From JBBPYC01 sp038200275 (GTDB taxonomy: Bacteria; Pseudomonadota; Gammaproteobacteria; Burkholderiales; Burkholderiaceae_C), in assembly GCA_038200275.1 (NCBI GenBank), contig JBBPYC010000059.1, forward strand, positions 112,368 to 176,367: a DNA stretch of 64,000 nt, in the 5' to 3' direction. Every line of letters begins with the position of its first letter. The stretch's first letter is position 1. The notes beneath the pieces were generated by a model. That model saw nothing but the letters and a program-made list of their open reading frames with translations, ran no database searches and was not told the DNA's origin. This document shows positions 1 through 8,492 of the stretch, one piece after another. Made by a program: the position numbers and the translations under genes.

Positions 1-6
1 TGACCA

Positions 7-600
7 ATGGCAACAACTGATCGCTCGAAACGCGTCGGCGACGATGCGCGCGCCCTTGTGGCGTGCGCGGTGGCATTCGCTTTCGCGGCACCGGCAATCG
101 CTCAGAGCCACTTTGGCTTCGGAAGGCCGGCGACAGCCGCGGAGACCGCGGCTTGGAACATCGACGTGGCGCCCGACGGCAGCAACCTGCCCCCTGGCCA
201 AGGCAGCGTGGCGCGGGGGCGCGAAGTGTATGACGCGCAATGTGCCTCGTGCCATGGCGCGAAGGGCGAAGGCGGTTTGGGCGACAAGCTTGCCGGTGGC
301 ATGGGTACGCTGGCCACGCCCAAGCCTGTGAAAACCGTAGGCAGCTACTGGCCGTACGCGACCACACTATTCGACTACATCCGGCGCGCGATGCCGCTGA
401 CGGCACCGCAGTCACTGTCGAACGAGGATGTATATGCGGTCTCCGGTTATGTGTTGCACTTGAACGGCCTGGTGCCAGAGACGGCGACGCTCGATGCCAA
501 GGGTTTGCTGGCCCTCAAAATGCCCAATCAAGACGGCTTTGTGAGTGACCCGCGGCCAGATGTGCGCAACGTCGACTGCAGGCAGAACTGCGGAAAGTGA
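7..600 (+). CDS. c-type cytochrome, sulfite dehydrogenase (SoxD/SorB-like) type
   Basis: The protein has 197 residues. A signal peptide covers roughly residues 15-33 and ends near AIAQS. One haem-binding motif, CASCH, sits at residues 79-83, so this is a periplasmic class I cytochrome c. The region after the haem, with a Met in RAMPLTAP and the stretch EDVYAVSGYVLHLNG, matches cytochromes partnered with molybdenum sulfite dehydrogenases (SoxC/SorA) in betaproteobacteria. It would take electrons from sulfite oxidation. The ATG lies four bases after a TGA at the window edge, which fits an upstream partner gene whose stop is at positions 1-3. That partner is outside the window, so the exact role is inferred. 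It may dispose of sulfite made by the sulfonate island at 36.7-41.7 kb. Confidence 0.75.
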   Translation: MATTDRSKRVGDDARALVACAVAFAFAAPAIAQSHFGFGRPATAAETAAWNIDVAPDGSNLPPGQGSVARGREVYDAQCASCHGAKGEGGLGDKLAGGMGTLATPKPVKTVGSYWPYATTLFDYIRRAMPLTAPQSLSNEDVYAVSGYVLHLNGLVPETATLDAKGLLALKMPNQDGFVSDPRPDVRNVDCRQNCGK

Positions 601-718
601 CCAACGGCCGTCGTGACATCCGCCTTCTGAGAATTACAACTGACGCCTTTGCTGCTTCTCCGGGCCGCTGAAAATGCAAACGCATGGAATGACTTGCAGT
701 GCAATGGCACAGGTAGGT

Positions 719-1699
719 CTATGGTCCCGGATGATTCCTAACCTGTTTGACAAACATACGAGGATGGGAGGTTTGCCAATGTCGGAGCGCCTGGACGGGT
801 GTCTTGTGATCCAGGGCCTTCTGCGGCAAGTGCTGGTTGTACAGCCAGACATAGCGATGCAGCGTCTTCTCAAGATCGTCGGCGCTGTGGAAGTGGGCGA
901 GCGCAGCACCTGCGACAGCCGGCCATTGAAGCGCTCGACCATGCCGTTGGTCTGCGGCGACTTCGGCTTGGTCAGTCGGTGCTCGATGCCCAGGGCCTGG
1001 CACAGCGCATCAAACTCGTGCAGACCTGACTCCTCCCTGGCCTGCTTGCCAAACAGCCGGTCGGTGAACTCCCTGTCGTTTTCGGTCAACAAGGTCTTGA
1101 CCTTCATCGGCGCGGCTTTGGCCACCGCATTGAGAAACGAGCGCGCCGCTGCCGCTGTCTTATGGCTTTTGATGGCTATGAACACTCAACGCGTGGCCCG
1201 GTCGATGGCCACGAACACGTAGCGGCGAGCCGTCTCATTGGCCATCTGCGGCAGGTACTTCAAATCGATGTGCAGGTAGCCCGGCTCGTAGGCCTTGAAC
1301 GGCTTGAAGACGCTCGGCGTCTTGTCGGCTACCGGCAGCCTGGAGTGGCCGCGCCGGCGCAGCAGCCGGTCCAGCGCCGAGCGACTCATCTCGGGCTCGA
1401 TGAACTCCTGAACGACCGCCAACAGGTCATCAAGGGGCAACAGCAGCTGTGTGCGCAGGTAGATCACCAGCTCTTCTTGCGCCGCGTTCAACGTCGTTCT
1501 GCAGTCGGTGCGCGGTGTGGCTGCGGTCGACCACCGAGTCACGCTGGCGCCATTTGCGGACCGTGTCGCGACTGACGCGGAATTGCTGGGCCAGCTCGTA
1601 GTCGCTGCCCGCAGCGCCCTGGATCGCCGCGCGCGTTGCCGGCGTGGTCGTCGCGTTCTTGTGCAAAGCAATCAGCGTGTCAGCTCCCGGGGATTCCAT
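719..1699 (-). pseudogene. IS481-family transposase, broken in at least three places
   Basis: Read right to left, the protein is spread over three frames. The N-terminal part (1699 to about 1500) has a helix-turn-helix with ELAQQFRVSRDTVRKWRQRD. The middle (about 1500-1186) contains the start of the integrase core, YLHIDLKYLP. It ends in a TGA where a Trp codon would be expected, between ATR and VFIAI. The third part (1183 to about 905) carries LLTENDREFTD and MVERFNGR, the remaining DDE residues. A further frameshift near 905 moves the C-terminus, with DDLEKTLHRYVWLYNQHLPQ, into another frame that stops at 719. The family is clear, but the gene cannot make an active protein without programmed or repaired frames. 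Confidence 0.85.
724..736 (+). repeat. IS481 terminal inverted repeat, left
   Basis: The sequence GTCCCGGATGATT is the exact reverse complement of 1764-1776. The match continues beyond one mismatch as CCT. Confidence 0.75.
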
Positions 1700-1763
1700 C
1701 CTGCCACGACGGCAGCGAGCACCTCGCGCCCCACCAGCAGGGGATGCTTGTTTTTTAGCAGGT

Positions 1764-1776
1764 AATCATCCGGGAC
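1764..1776 (-). repeat. IS481 terminal inverted repeat, right
   Basis: The plus strand reads AATCATCCGGGAC, the reverse complement of the left repeat. It lies 65 bases upstream of the transposase start. Confidence 0.75.
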
Positions 1777-1815
1777 TAAACAAATAGGAACAATTTCCTC
1801 GCTCATTCTGACGCC

Positions 1816-1830
1816 GGGCTAAATCAGCCC
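1816..1830 (-). terminator. Possible transcription terminator hairpin after gyrB
   Basis: GGGCT-AAATC-AGCCC forms a 5-bp stem with a 5-base loop just beyond the gyrB stop. There is no U-run on the minus strand after it, so this is at best a weak candidate. Confidence 0.3.
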
Positions 1831-1842
1831 TTGAAGACGCGT

Positions 1843-4494
1843 TCAAACGTCGATATTCGCCGCCCGCAGCGCATTGGCTTCAATAAACTCCCGGCGCGGT
1901 TCGACCTCGTCGCCCATCAGCATCGTGAATACGGCATCGGCTGCGATCGCGTCGTCGACCTGCACGCGCAGCAAGCGGCGCACGGTAGGGTCCATCGTGG
2001 TTTCCCAAAGCTGCAACGCGTTCATCTCACCCAGGCCTTTGTACCGTTGCCGTGAGGTCGCCGACTCCGCCTGGGTGATGAGCCAGCGCATCGCTTGGCG
2101 GAAGTCGGTGACCTTTTCTTCCTTGGCGCGGTCGCCCTCGCCGCGCATGACCTTGGCGCCATCGCCCAGCAGACCATGAAAAGTGCTTGCGGCCTCAGCC
2201 AGCGCGGCGTAGTCGGCGCCGTGCACGAAATCCTGCGTGATCACGCTGCTCTTGACGTTGCCGTGGTGGCGTCGGCTGATGCGAAGGATCGGCTTGTCGG
2301 TGCGCACGTCGAACTCGCCGGCCACCTCGGCGCCGCTGCCGATCTCGAGCAGCTTGTGTTGCAGCGCAATTGCCGAGGCTTCCGCGTCGGGCACCGTGTC
2401 GAGGTTCAACGCCACCCCATCGGCAATCGCGCGCAATGCCTCGGTGTCCATGAACACACCCAACCGGTTGATAACGGCTTCCGCAAGCTGATGCTTGCGG
2501 GCGAGTTCAACCAAGGTATCGCCGCTGATGAGGTTGGCATCTGACGCGCTGCCTTCCGGCACGGCGGCCGTCAGCACACTCGCGTCCTTCAGCGCGATGC
2601 GCAGCAGAAATGCGTCGAGCGCACTCTGGTCCTTCAGGTACTGCTCTTCCTTGCCGACCTTGACTTTGTAGAGCGGCGGCTGCGCAATGTAGATGTGACC
2701 GCGCTCAACCAGTTCGGGCATCTGGCGGTAGAAGAACGTGAGCAGCAGGGTGCGGATGTGCGCGCCGTCCACGTCGGCATCCGTCATGATAATGATGCGG
2801 TGATAGCGCAGTTTGGCCACATTGAAGTCGTCTGCGCCCCCGCCACTGCCGCCGCCACCGGCCTTGCCGATGCCGGTGCCGAGTGCGGTGATCAGAATCA
2901 GGATCTCGTTGCTGGTCAGCAGCTTTTCATAGCGCGCTTTCTCGACGTTCAAAATCTTGCCGCGTAACGGCAGGATCGCCTGAAACTTGCGGTCACGGCC
3001 TTGCTTGGCGCTGCCGCCGGCGGAGTCGCCCTCCACCAGATAGATCTCGCACAGCGCGGGGTCTTTTTCCTGGCAGTCGGCCAGCTTGCCGGGCAGGCCC
3101 ATGCCGTCAAGTACGCCTTTTCGGCGCGTCATCTCGCGCGCTTTGCGCGCGGCTTCCCGTGCACGGGCGGCGTCGACGATCTTGCCGCAGATGATCTTGG
3201 CGTCTTGCGGGCGTTCCTGCAGGTAGTCGCTGAGCAGTCGGCCCACGATGTCTTCGACCGGTGCACGCACTTCGCTCGACACCAGCTTGTCCTTGGTCTG
3301 GCTCGAGAATTTTGGCTCGGGCACTTTCACGCTCAGCACGCAGGTCAGGCCTTCGCGCATGTCGTCGCCGGTGACTTCGACCTTGGCTTTTTTCGCGAAC
3401 TCGTTTTCTTCGATGTACTTGTTGATCACGCGCGTCATCGCGGCGCGCAGCCCTGTGAGGTGGGTGCCGCCGTCGCGCTGCGGGATGTTGTTGGTGAAGC
3501 AGAGCACGTTCTCGTTGTAGCCGCTGTTCCACTGCATCGCCACTTCCACGCCGATGTTCGTGCCCTGGTCACTCGCCTTGTCACCGACCGCGTGGAACGC
3601 GTTCGGGTGCAGCACCGTCTTGCCCTTGTTGATGTATTCAACGAAGCCTTTCACACCGCCGGCCCCGGAGAAATCGTCTTCCTTGCCGGAGCGTTCGTCC
3701 TTTAAGCGGATCTGCACGCCGTTGTTCAGGAAGCTGAGCTCGCGCAGCCGCTTGGACAAAATCTCGTAGTGAAAGTCGGCGTTCTGCTGAAAGATCTCGT
3801 CGTCGGGCAGGAAGTGGACTTCGGTGCCGCGCTTCTCGGTGTCGCCGAGGATCTGCATCGGCGACACCGCCACGCCGTCGATCTCTTCGATGATGCGGTT
3901 CTGCACGAAGCCTTTGCTGAACTCCAGCACGTGTACCTTGCCATTGCGCCGCACCGTCAGCCGCAGCATTTTGGACAGTGCGTTCACGCAGCTCACGCCC
4001 ACGCCGTGCAGCCCGCCAGACACCTTGTAGCTGTTCTGGTTGAATTTGCCGCCCGCGTGCAGCTCGGTCAACGCGATCTCGGACGCCGAGCGTTTCGGCT
4101 CGTGCTTGTCGTCCATCTTGATGCCCGTAGGGATGCCGCGGCCGTTGTCCACCACGCTGACCGAGTTGTCGGTGTGGATCGTGACCTGGATGTCGTCGCA
4201 GTGACCGGCGAGCGCCTCATCGATCGAGTTGTCGACCACTTCAAACACCAGGTGATGCAGCCCGGTGCCGTCCGACGTGTCGCCGATGTACATGCCGGGG
4301 CGCTTCCTCACCGCTTCCAGGCCTTCGAGGATCTGGATCGCGCCTTCGCCGTACCCAGCCGATGCACCGGCTTGGTTGCTGTCGATCTTGGGCTGATAGT
4401 TGGAACTCGACGTTTCCGACGTACCAGGCGCTTCTGGCCCGTTGGCTTCAGGCAATTGGTCTTGCGGGTCGGGCGTGGGGTTTGCTTGGGTCAT
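1843..4494 (-). CDS. gyrB: DNA gyrase subunit B
   Basis: This is the ATPase subunit of the type II topoisomerase that adds negative supercoils, working as A2B2 with GyrA. The protein has 883 residues. The GHKL ATPase domain shows EVVDNSIDEA near residue 83. The TOPRIM domain has EGDSAGG near 487 and MTDADVDGAH near 569. The C-terminus ends in the usual ANIDV-type tail. It is longer than many GyrB proteins because of a low-complexity N-terminal extension of about 45 residues before GEGAIQILEGLEAVRKRPG, and a long C-terminal insert typical of beta- and gammaproteobacterial GyrB. A glycine-rich run lies near residue 545, before DDFNVAKLRYHR. It follows dnaN on the same strand in the standard dnaA-dnaN-gyrB order. 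Confidence 0.98.
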   Translation of the reverse strand: MTQANPTPDPQDQLPEANGPEAPGTSETSSSNYQPKIDSNQAGASAGYGEGAIQILEGLEAVRKRPGMYIGDTSDGTGLHHLVFEVVDNSIDEALAGHCDDIQVTIHTDNSVSVVDNGRGIPTGIKMDDKHEPKRSASEIALTELHAGGKFNQNSYKVSGGLHGVGVSCVNALSKMLRLTVRRNGKVHVLEFSKGFVQNRIIEEIDGVAVSPMQILGDTEKRGTEVHFLPDDEIFQQNADFHYEILSKRLRELSFLNNGVQIRLKDERSGKEDDFSGAGGVKGFVEYINKGKTVLHPNAFHAVGDKASDQGTNIGVEVAMQWNSGYNENVLCFTNNIPQRDGGTHLTGLRAAMTRVINKYIEENEFAKKAKVEVTGDDMREGLTCVLSVKVPEPKFSSQTKDKLVSSEVRAPVEDIVGRLLSDYLQERPQDAKIICGKIVDAARAREAARKAREMTRRKGVLDGMGLPGKLADCQEKDPALCEIYLVEGDSAGGSAKQGRDRKFQAILPLRGKILNVEKARYEKLLTSNEILILITALGTGIGKAGGGGSGGGADDFNVAKLRYHRIIIMTDADVDGAHIRTLLLTFFYRQMPELVERGHIYIAQPPLYKVKVGKEEQYLKDQSALDAFLLRIALKDASVLTAAVPEGSASDANLISGDTLVELARKHQLAEAVINRLGVFMDTEALRAIADGVALNLDTVPDAEASAIALQHKLLEIGSGAEVAGEFDVRTDKPILRISRRHHGNVKSSVITQDFVHGADYAALAEAASTFHGLLGDGAKVMRGEGDRAKEEKVTDFRQAMRWLITQAESATSRQRYKGLGEMNALQLWETTMDPTVRRLLRVQVDDAIAADAVFTMLMGDEVEPRREFIEANALRAANIDV

Positions 4495-4598
4495 GTTCGC
4501 TCTGAGGGTTCGCAGCCGCGCCGCGTCGCAAGGAAAATGGATGAGGATCAGGTGAGGGCGATGACGGGTTTTACCAACCCTGAAAGCCGCCGAAACAA

Positions 4599-5708
4599 CT
4601 AGATCCGCATCGGCATCACCACGTATTTGAATGCTGCGTTGTCGGGAATCGTGATCAGCGCGGAGCTGTTCGAATCGGCCAGTTGCAGGCTCACCATGTC
4701 CTGCTTCATGTTGCTCAAAACATCGATCAAGTAGGTCACGTTGAAGCCGATTTCGATCGGGTCGCCGCCGTAGTCGACGTCCAGCTCATCGACCGCTTCT
4801 TCCTGTTCGGAGTTGTTCGATGCAACGCGCAACGCACCGGGCTCGATGTTCAGTCGCACGCCTTTGAATTTTTCACTTGTCATGATCGCCGTGCGCTGCA
4901 GCGAGGCCAGCAGCGCGGCGCGGCCAAGCACGCACTGATTTTTGTGGTCCTTCGGGATCACACGGTTGTAGTCAGGGAACTTGCCTTCGACCAGTTTGGT
5001 GACCAGTTCAAGCTCGCCAAACGCAAACCGGGCCTGATTGCTGGAGAATTGCATCTCGATCGTGCCTTCTGCGTCGGACAACAGCCGCTGCAGTTCGAGC
5101 ACGGTCTTGCGCGGCAGGATCACCTCCTGGCGGGCCGGCACTTCGACGTCGAGCTGCGCGGACACAAACGCGAGCCGGTGCCCATCGGTCGCGACCAGGC
5201 TGAGCTTGCTGCCTTCGGCGACGAATAAGATGCCGTTCAGGTAATAGCGGATGTCATGCACCGCCATCGCAAAAGAGACTTGATCGAGCAGCTCTTTCAA
5301 GACCTTTTGTGGCACGCCGAACGGCTCGCCGAAGCCAGCTGTCTGCTGCACCAGAGGGAAGTCCTCGGCTGGCAGCGATTGCAACGTGAATCGGCTTTTG
5401 CCGCCCTTGAGCAGCAGTTTGTTCTGCGCGGCTTCAAGCGCCACCATCTGGTCCGCCGGCATGGTGCGCAGGATATCGATCAGCTTGCGCGCGTTCACCG
5501 TAGTAGCGAAGTCGCCGTCATCGCCGCCGAGTTCGGCCGCAGTACGAATCTGGATCTCCAGATCGCTCGCAATTAGCTCGGTCATCGCGCCGCTTTTGCG
5601 CAGCAGCACATTTGCCAGGATCGGCATGGTGTGACGCCGCTCGACGATGCCTGCCACGGACTGCAAGGTGGTCAACAGCTTGTTCTGGGCCGCTTTCAAA
5701 ACGATCAT
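4599..5708 (-). CDS. dnaN: DNA polymerase III beta subunit (sliding clamp)
   Basis: The protein has 369 residues, the normal clamp length, and starts MIVLKAAQNKLL. Three clamp-fold repeats are expected. RHTMPILANVLL and YYLNGILF are typical of the first two, and the C-terminus YVVMPMRI is the conserved last strand. The homodimer encircles DNA and tethers Pol III and other partners through the clamp-binding motif. The gene lies between dnaA and gyrB on the same strand. The 136 bases separating it from dnaA contain a dispersed repeat (5771-5834), so it may have its own promoter there. Confidence 0.98.
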   Translation of the reverse strand: MIVLKAAQNKLLTTLQSVAGIVERRHTMPILANVLLRKSGAMTELIASDLEIQIRTAAELGGDDGDFATTVNARKLIDILRTMPADQMVALEAAQNKLLLKGGKSRFTLQSLPAEDFPLVQQTAGFGEPFGVPQKVLKELLDQVSFAMAVHDIRYYLNGILFVAEGSKLSLVATDGHRLAFVSAQLDVEVPARQEVILPRKTVLELQRLLSDAEGTIEMQFSSNQARFAFGELELVTKLVEGKFPDYNRVIPKDHKNQCVLGRAALLASLQRTAIMTSEKFKGVRLNIEPGALRVASNNSEQEEAVDELDVDYGGDPIEIGFNVTYLIDVLSNMKQDMVSLQLADSNSSALITIPDNAAFKYVVMPMRI

Positions 5709-5770
5709 TTCCGCCTCAACTTAATTAATATCTGTTTGTGCTGGCGGCAGCGCTTCAGCACGCTCCGGCG

Positions 5771-5834
5771 GTCCGCAGGCGCCGCCTTTGGTCGGGGGTA
5801 GCCAAGAGCCGACCGAAGGAAGCGAAGGCTGGGG
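5771..5834 (+). repeat. Dispersed intergenic repeat, copy A
   Basis: A 64-base sequence with the core GAGCCGACCGAAGG and the end GCGAAGGCTGGGG. It recurs at 45199-45259 and 58018-58082 in the same orientation. This copy sits between the dnaA stop and the dnaN start. Confidence 0.85.
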
Positions 5835-5844
5835 ACGAACACCG

Positions 5845-7224
5845 CTAGCCTTTCAGCGTCTGCTCCAGCACATGCAGTTGCTGGTTGACTTCCGACAACT
5901 GCTGGCGCTCACCCGCAATTTTGCGCACCGCATGCAGCACCGTTGTGTGATCCCGCCCACCGAATAGCTCGCCGATCTCCGGCAAGCTCTTCTGCGTCAA
6001 TTCTTTCGCCAGGTACATCGCAATCTGCCGTGGTCGCGCGATCGATGCGGGCCGCTTCTTGCTGTACATGTCGGCGACCTTGATCTTGTAGTAGTCGGCC
6101 ACCGTCTTCTGGATGTTTTCGACGCTGATCTGCCGGTTCTGGATCGACAGCAGATCGCGCAGCGCCTCACGCGCCAGCAGGATCGAGATCTCTTTCTGAT
6201 TGAAGCGTGAATAAGCGAGGATCTTGCGCAACGCGCCCTCGAGCTCGCGAACGTTGGAGCGCACGTTCTTCGCTACGAAGAACGCGACTTCCTCGGGCAT
6301 CTCGGTGTGCTCGGCGCGTGCCTTGTTGATCAGAATGGCCACGCGCATTTCGAGTTCGGGCGGCTCGATCGCCACCGTCAGGCCCGAATCGAAGCGCGAA
6401 ACCAAGCGCTCGTGAATGTCGGGCAGTCCCTTCGGATAGGTGTCGCTGGTCATCACGATGTGCGACTTCTTCGCAAGCAGCGCCTCGAATGCGTTGAAGA
6501 ATTCTTCCTGCGTGCGCTCCTTGTTCGCAAAGAACTGCACGTCGTCAATCAGCAGCAAATCGAGCGAGTGGTAACGGGCCTTGAACTCGTCAAACGTCTT
6601 GCGTTGGTAGGCTTTAACCACATCTGAGACGAACTGCTCAGCGTGGATGTAGAGAACTTTCGCTTGCGGGTTGTCTGCAAGCAGCCGATTGCCCACCGCA
6701 TGCACCAGATGCGTCTTGCCCAGACCCACACCGCCGTAGATGAAAAGCGGGTTGTACAACTGACCCGGCGTGCCTGCCACATGCATGGCCGCCGCCCGCG
6801 CCATTCGGTTGGCCGAGCCTTCCACCAGCGTGTCGAAAGTCAGCGCGGTATTGAGCCGCGTTCGCAGGTTGGCGGCGGCTTCGTCATCGGCCGCCGAAGG
6901 CCGAGGCGCGACCGCCTGCGGGCCAGCCGTGACAACCGTAACTTCTTGTTTTTGAACGTTTTCCCGCAGCGCCAGCGCCAATTCGAGTTGCACTGGCTGA
7001 CCGTACAACATGCTCAACGTCGCAGCGATCCGGCCGCCGTACTGCGCGCGCACCCAATCGAGCTTAAAGCGGTTTGCCACCAGCAACGTAACGCGCGAGG
7101 CATCGCTGCCGACCTGAGCCGACAACGGCTTGATCCAGGTGTTGAATTGCTGCTCCGGCAGCTCCTGCGCAAGCTGCTCAACACAGGCCTGCCAGAGCTC
7201 CTGCCCCTCGGTGGTAATCGACAT
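5845..7224 (-). CDS. dnaA: Chromosomal replication initiator protein
   Basis: The protein has 459 residues from the ATG at 7224. I chose this start because it gives MSITTEGQELWQACVEQL, the usual DnaA N-terminus. A longer frame from a GTG at 7290 would begin inside a perfect DnaA box. Domain I (DnaB contact) comes first, then a short linker. The AAA+ domain has Walker A GGVGLGKTH near residue 163 and Walker B LLLIDDVQF near 221. The C-terminal DNA-binding domain has the signature GGRDHTTVLHAVRKI near 418. The protein binds DnaA boxes in the adjacent origin, melts DNA and represses its own promoter. Confidence 0.98.
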   Translation of the reverse strand: MSITTEGQELWQACVEQLAQELPEQQFNTWIKPLSAQVGSDASRVTLLVANRFKLDWVRAQYGGRIAATLSMLYGQPVQLELALALRENVQKQEVTVVTAGPQAVAPRPSAADDEAAANLRTRLNTALTFDTLVEGSANRMARAAAMHVAGTPGQLYNPLFIYGGVGLGKTHLVHAVGNRLLADNPQAKVLYIHAEQFVSDVVKAYQRKTFDEFKARYHSLDLLLIDDVQFFANKERTQEEFFNAFEALLAKKSHIVMTSDTYPKGLPDIHERLVSRFDSGLTVAIEPPELEMRVAILINKARAEHTEMPEEVAFFVAKNVRSNVRELEGALRKILAYSRFNQKEISILLAREALRDLLSIQNRQISVENIQKTVADYYKIKVADMYSKKRPASIARPRQIAMYLAKELTQKSLPEIGELFGGRDHTTVLHAVRKIAGERQQLSEVNQQLHVLEQTLKG

Positions 7225-7232
7225 CGGCGGGT

Positions 7233-7241
7233 TGTGGATAG
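7233..7241 (-). promoter_or_regulatory. DnaA box, one mismatch
   Basis: The minus strand reads CTATCCACA against the consensus TTATCCACA. It lies 9 bases upstream of the dnaA start codon, so it may also serve autoregulation. Confidence 0.6.
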
Positions 7242-7282
7242 TTGGCAGCCGATTGTGCCATCGAATGGCCTTGCCAGTCGGG

Positions 7283-7291
7283 TTATCCACA
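7283..7291 (+). promoter_or_regulatory. DnaA box, perfect consensus
   Basis: TTATCCACA is an exact match to the bacterial consensus, in the dnaA-rpmH gap. Confidence 0.85.
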
Positions 7292-7545
7292 CCCCGCCCA
7301 AGCCGCCGATTAATGTGTCGGCAACGCCTGCGAATCCGCTGCAGAAATGTTGCCGCGCAGAAGTTTGCGATAATCGCGGGTTGCCCTCGTCAAGGCGGCG
7401 GGCTTGACGCCCTGAGTCAATGTGCCCGGTCTTGACCGAGCGACTTCCGCCAATAGGCGAATTGCAGGCAAATTGCACTACCGGTTTTTTTCGTAATCGC
7501 GAGCGGTCGGCGGTCCCTTGATTTCTTCTCCAGGATGTTTTTTCG

Positions 7546-7692
7546 ATGAAGCGCACCTATCAACCTTCCAAAACCCGCCGCGCGCGGACGCACGGTTTTC
7601 TGGTCCGTATGAAGACACGCGGTGGGCGTGCCGTCATCAATGCGCGCCGTGCCAAGGGCCGCAAGCGGCTCGCGGTGCAGGCACCTCGCTGA
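7546..7692 (+). CDS. rpmH: 50S ribosomal protein L34
   Basis: The protein has 48 residues and begins MKRTYQPSKTRRARTHGFLV, the family hallmark. It continues with the highly basic ARRAKGRKRL core. The usual length is 44, and the extra C-terminal QAPR is a small extension. It is a structural protein of the large ribosomal subunit. It heads the conserved rpmH-rnpA-yidD-yidC-mnmE string beside the origin. A second in-frame ATG lies 15 bases upstream, but the conserved MKRT start decides the choice. Confidence 0.97.
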   Translation: MKRTYQPSKTRRARTHGFLVRMKTRGGRAVINARRAKGRKRLAVQAPR

Positions 7693-7749
7693 TTTCTTAA
7701 GTTCGACAAGGACAGCGGCAACGCATTGGCCCACTGCGGCGTGCCACCC

Positions 7750-8205
7750 ATGCCGGTACAACGGTTGAAAACACGTGCGCAGTTCCAGGCGGTCATGCGC
7801 GACGGCGCAACGGTGTCACGAACGGCGCATTTCGCGCTGCATCGATTGCCGTTGTCGGCCGAATCCGAGGCAAGTGCCACGAACGAAACAGGCGCCGAGC
7901 CGATCGCTCGGCGGTTGTTTCCGCGCCTTGCGGTGCAGCATGCCTGGGTCGGTGCGATGGCACCGAAGCGCTGGGCGCGTCGGGCCGTCACACGCAATAC
8001 CGTGAAACGCCAGGTCCACACGCTGTGTGAACAGTTTGAGCCGCGCCTGTGCGGCGCTGCGCATGTGGTGCGGTTGCGTGTGGCATTCGACCGAAAGCAG
8101 TTCGTCAGTGCAACGTCTGACGCGTTGAAGTCTGCGCTGCGCTCGGAGCTGCTGCAGTTGCTGAGCCGCCTGCCTGCTGTGCGTCCGGACGCGTTGTCGT
8201 GCTGA
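7750..8205 (+). CDS. rnpA: Ribonuclease P protein component
   Basis: The small basic protein subunit helps the catalytic RNA mature tRNA 5' ends. It has 151 residues from the ATG at 7750, starting MPVQRLKTRAQFQAVM. A TTG at 7726 in the same frame is a possible alternative start. The RNR-type signature appears as RRAVTRNTVKRQVHTLCEQF in the central helix. An unusual insert of about 25 residues (SAESEASATNETGAEPIARR and following) separates the first strands. The gene lies 57 bases after rpmH, and its stop overlaps the yidD start as TGATG. Confidence 0.95.
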   Translation: MPVQRLKTRAQFQAVMRDGATVSRTAHFALHRLPLSAESEASATNETGAEPIARRLFPRLAVQHAWVGAMAPKRWARRAVTRNTVKRQVHTLCEQFEPRLCGAAHVVRLRVAFDRKQFVSATSDALKSALRSELLQLLSRLPAVRPDALSC

Positions 8206-8480
8206 TGCAGCGCTTGTTGCTGACCATGGTGCGTGGCTACCGGTTGCTGCTCAGCCCGATGCTGGGTTCGGCTTGCCGGTTTGAGCCGACTTGCTCGGTC
8301 TATGCGCTGGAAGCGCTGCAGCGTCATGGTGCGGGCGGCGGCAGTTATCTGACCCTGCGGCGCCTCGGGCGTTGTCATCCGTGGTGCGACGGCGGCTCTG
8401 ATCCCGTGCCGTCTCGATGGTCGGTCCCGTTTCCCTCATTGCTTCGGCCCAGACGCGGCCGCGGTGGCAGCAGCCACTAA
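8205..8480 (+). CDS. yidD: Membrane protein insertion efficiency factor YidD
   Basis: The protein has 91 residues. It contains the family core GYRLLLSPMLGSACRFEPTC, then CSVYALEALQRHG and GRCHPWCDGGSDPVP. All conserved cysteines of the family are present. The ATG at 8205 overlaps the rnpA stop (TGATG). A GTG two codons upstream is an alternative. It is thought to aid YidC-dependent insertion and sits directly before yidC. Confidence 0.93.
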   Translation: MQRLLLTMVRGYRLLLSPMLGSACRFEPTCSVYALEALQRHGAGGGSYLTLRRLGRCHPWCDGGSDPVPSRWSVPFPSLLRPRRGRGGSSH

Positions 8481-8492
8481 CGACAGGTTTTC

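Larger units (their letters stand above)
722..1778. mobile_element. Degenerate IS481-family insertion sequence
   Basis: The element is about 1.06 kb. It is bounded by near-perfect short inverted repeats (13 identical bases plus CCT) and carries a broken IS481-type transposase on the minus strand. The size and the single DDE transposase fit IS481. No clear target duplication is visible, because the outermost bases beyond the shared repeat do not agree. It sits between the cytochrome gene and the 3' end of gyrB. Confidence 0.8.
7225..7545. other. oriC: Probable chromosomal replication origin (oriC) region
   Basis: This is the 321-base divergent gap between dnaA and rpmH. It has one perfect DnaA box (7283-7291) and one single-mismatch box (7233-7241). 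Promoters for both dnaA and rpmH must also lie here. TTGACG near 7403 and TTGACC near 7433 are candidate -35 elements. Only two boxes are obvious by eye, which is few, so the functional origin could extend to other gaps such as dnaA-dnaN. Confidence 0.65.

Noticed and set aside
3769..4602. Open frames opposite gyrB, including 277- and 234-codon frames
   Set aside because: Antisense shadows of a certain gene in GC-rich DNA. They have no family pattern and are His/Ala/Val-rich by codon reflection.
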